Below, piece by piece: positions 22,575 to 23,526 of a stretch of DNA of 23,526 nucleotides. Made by a program: the position numbers and the translations under genes. This DNA comes from Zwartia sp. Its GTDB lineage: Bacteria > Pseudomonadota > Gammaproteobacteria > Burkholderiales > Burkholderiaceae_B. Location: positions 1-23,526 of the forward strand of contig JAURZO010000030.1 in assembly GCA_030653405.1 (NCBI GenBank), written 5' to 3'. The notes beneath the pieces are model-generated. The model did not search any database. It saw nothing but the letters and a program-made list of their open reading frames with translations, and had not been told where the DNA came from. Positions within the stretch are counted from its first letter, which is position 1. Each line of letters opens with the position of its first letter.

Positions 22575-23392
22575 TGCAGACCATCGCAACCACACCCACA
22601 CCACACTACTCGGTGATTCTGAGCCAAGCACAAAGCTCGGCTCAGCGTCAGAAACGCATAGTGCTCGGCATTATCGCGCTCTGTCTCGTTGCCTTATGGA
22701 TCACAGGTTTCTTTGATCCCACGCGTTTTATCGAGGGTGGTCCTGCGATCGCGCAGCTTGCCTCTGAAATGGTACCGCCTGATTTCACACGCTGGCGACA
22801 CTGGCTCAAGCCGCTGCTCGATACGCTGGCCATGTCGATTGCCGGTACCGCTTTGGCGGTCTGCCTCTCATTGCCATTGGCTTTGCTAGCAGCACCCAAC
22901 ACCACGCCCTTTCCATTGTTAGCTCGTCTGGTCCGTATCGTTCTTGCTGCAATGCGTTCAGTTCCGGAGATTATTCTTGGGATTCTCTTCGTTGCCGCAG
23001 TGGGTTTTGGCGCACTGCCCGGTGTGCTGGCGCTCGCACTTCACTCAGTCGGGATGGTTGGAAAGTTTTACGCAGAAGCCATTGAGCACGTTGATCCAAA
23101 GCCACTTGAAGCCGCACGTGCTGCCGGCGGTAATGGCTTTCAAGTGATCACGCATGCCGTGTTGCCTCAGGTCCTGCCTCAACTCACCGACATCACGATT
23201 TACCGCTGGGAATACCACTTCCGCGCCTCGGCCGTACTGGGTATTGTGGGTGCCGGAGGTATTGGCTTTGAGCTCATGGCGGCGTTGCGCTTAATTAAAT
23301 ACGACGAAGTCTCGGCGATTTTGCTGACTATCCTCGCCTGCGTCGTTGTCGTAGATGGTATTGGCGGTGCGCTGCGCAAATCACTCAAATAA
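22574..23392 (+). CDS. ptxC: Phosphite/phosphonate ABC transporter permease
   Basis: The 272-residue membrane protein is of the PhnE/PtxC type, with about six transmembrane segments (first near 30-48, then from about 83 on). The cytoplasmic coupling EAA loop reads EAARAAGGNGFQVITHAVLPQVLP, and the family block YRWEYHFRASAVLGIVGAGGIGFEL is intact. The start overlaps the ptxB stop by one base (TAATG), and its own stop overlaps the next ATG in the same way. The three genes are thus translationally coupled. Confidence 0.92.
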   Translation: MQTIATTPTPHYSVILSQAQSSAQRQKRIVLGIIALCLVALWITGFFDPTRFIEGGPAIAQLASEMVPPDFTRWRHWLKPLLDTLAMSIAGTALAVCLSLPLALLAAPNTTPFPLLARLVRIVLAAMRSVPEIILGILFVAAVGFGALPGVLALALHSVGMVGKFYAEAIEHVDPKPLEAARAAGGNGFQVITHAVLPQVLPQLTDITIYRWEYHFRASAVLGIVGAGGIGFELMAALRLIKYDEVSAILLTILACVVVVDGIGGALRKSLK

Positions 23393-23526
23393 TGTCTGAA
23401 ACCATGTCTAATAAAATTGTTGTCACAAACCGCATTAATCCTGAAGTACTTGCACGACTCTAGCAAGTGGGGCGAGTCTTCTTCAATCCTTCGCTTGAGC
23501 CGAGGTCACAACAAGCGCTCACTGAA
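23392..23526 (+). pseudogene. ptxD: Phosphite dehydrogenase (ptxD-like) 5' end with in-frame amber codon, 3' partial
   Basis: An ATG at 23392 overlaps the ptxC stop. The frame reads MSETMSNKIVVTNRINPEVL then ARL, a TAG at 23461-23463 (codon 24), and continues open to the window end as QVGRVFFNPSLEPRSQQALTE. The NAD-dependent D-hydroxyacid/phosphonate dehydrogenase family opens with just such a strand-helix-strand unit (in PtxD KLVITHRVHDEIL...), and homology appears to continue across the TAG. With ptxABC ahead, a phosphite dehydrogenase is the natural identity. The stop would truncate the protein to 23 residues unless it is suppressed or a sequencing error. Only about 45 codons are visible, so the family call is moderate. 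Confidence 0.65.

Overview
The window looks like a chromosomal segment of a betaproteobacterium of the order Burkholderiales, most likely Alcaligenaceae-like. This is an inference from gene content: a Bug-type tricarboxylate-transporter binding protein, a TAXI-type TRAP system and a ptx-like phosphite operon, at moderate GC by eye. No rRNA, tRNA, CRISPR array or insertion sequence was recognised.

Left third (1-10227): the end of a nonribosomal peptide gene cluster. The left edge cuts into a large NRPS gene. What remains is a terminal module, C-A-(N-methyltransferase)-PCP-TE, whose adenylation pocket reads DILQVGMVWK, one or two conservative changes from the known glycine code. The methyltransferase sits between A8 and A9, so the predicted last residue is N-methylglycine (sarcosine). 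Behind it on the same strand lie a pterin-dependent phenylalanine hydroxylase homologue, a PhyH-type Fe(II)/2-oxoglutarate oxygenase and a JmjC/cupin_8-type Fe(II)/2-oxoglutarate oxygenase. Facing them on the minus strand are a CmlA-type diiron beta-hydroxylase (a metallo-beta-lactamase-fold enzyme that hydroxylates carrier-bound aminoacyl groups) and an OmpR-type response regulator just upstream of it. Four oxygenases of different iron chemistry around one NRPS end suggest a heavily hydroxylated, sarcosine-ending peptide. I cannot match it to a known product.

Middle (10325-18770): housekeeping and accessory genes. On the minus strand are an MgtC/DUF4010 membrane protein and a small secreted adhesin-E-like protein. 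On the plus strand are a carboxymuconolactone-decarboxylase-family protein behind a tandem-repeat/palindrome promoter, a TAXI TRAP binding protein and fused permease separated by a strong intrinsic terminator, a J-domain protein, a glutathione S-transferase-like protein and a periplasmic histidine phosphatase.

Right (18805-23526): a Bug-family binding protein on the minus strand, then a stretch of gene wreckage (a Bug fragment fused to a mandelate racemase/enolase-superfamily fragment with an internal deletion). After it comes a tightly overlapped ptxABC-like phosphite/phosphonate ABC transporter operon behind a convincing Pho box. The next gene, a ptxD-like phosphite dehydrogenase, overlaps ptxC but carries an in-frame TAG at codon 24, so it appears broken, recoded or mis-sequenced. 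It runs off the right edge.
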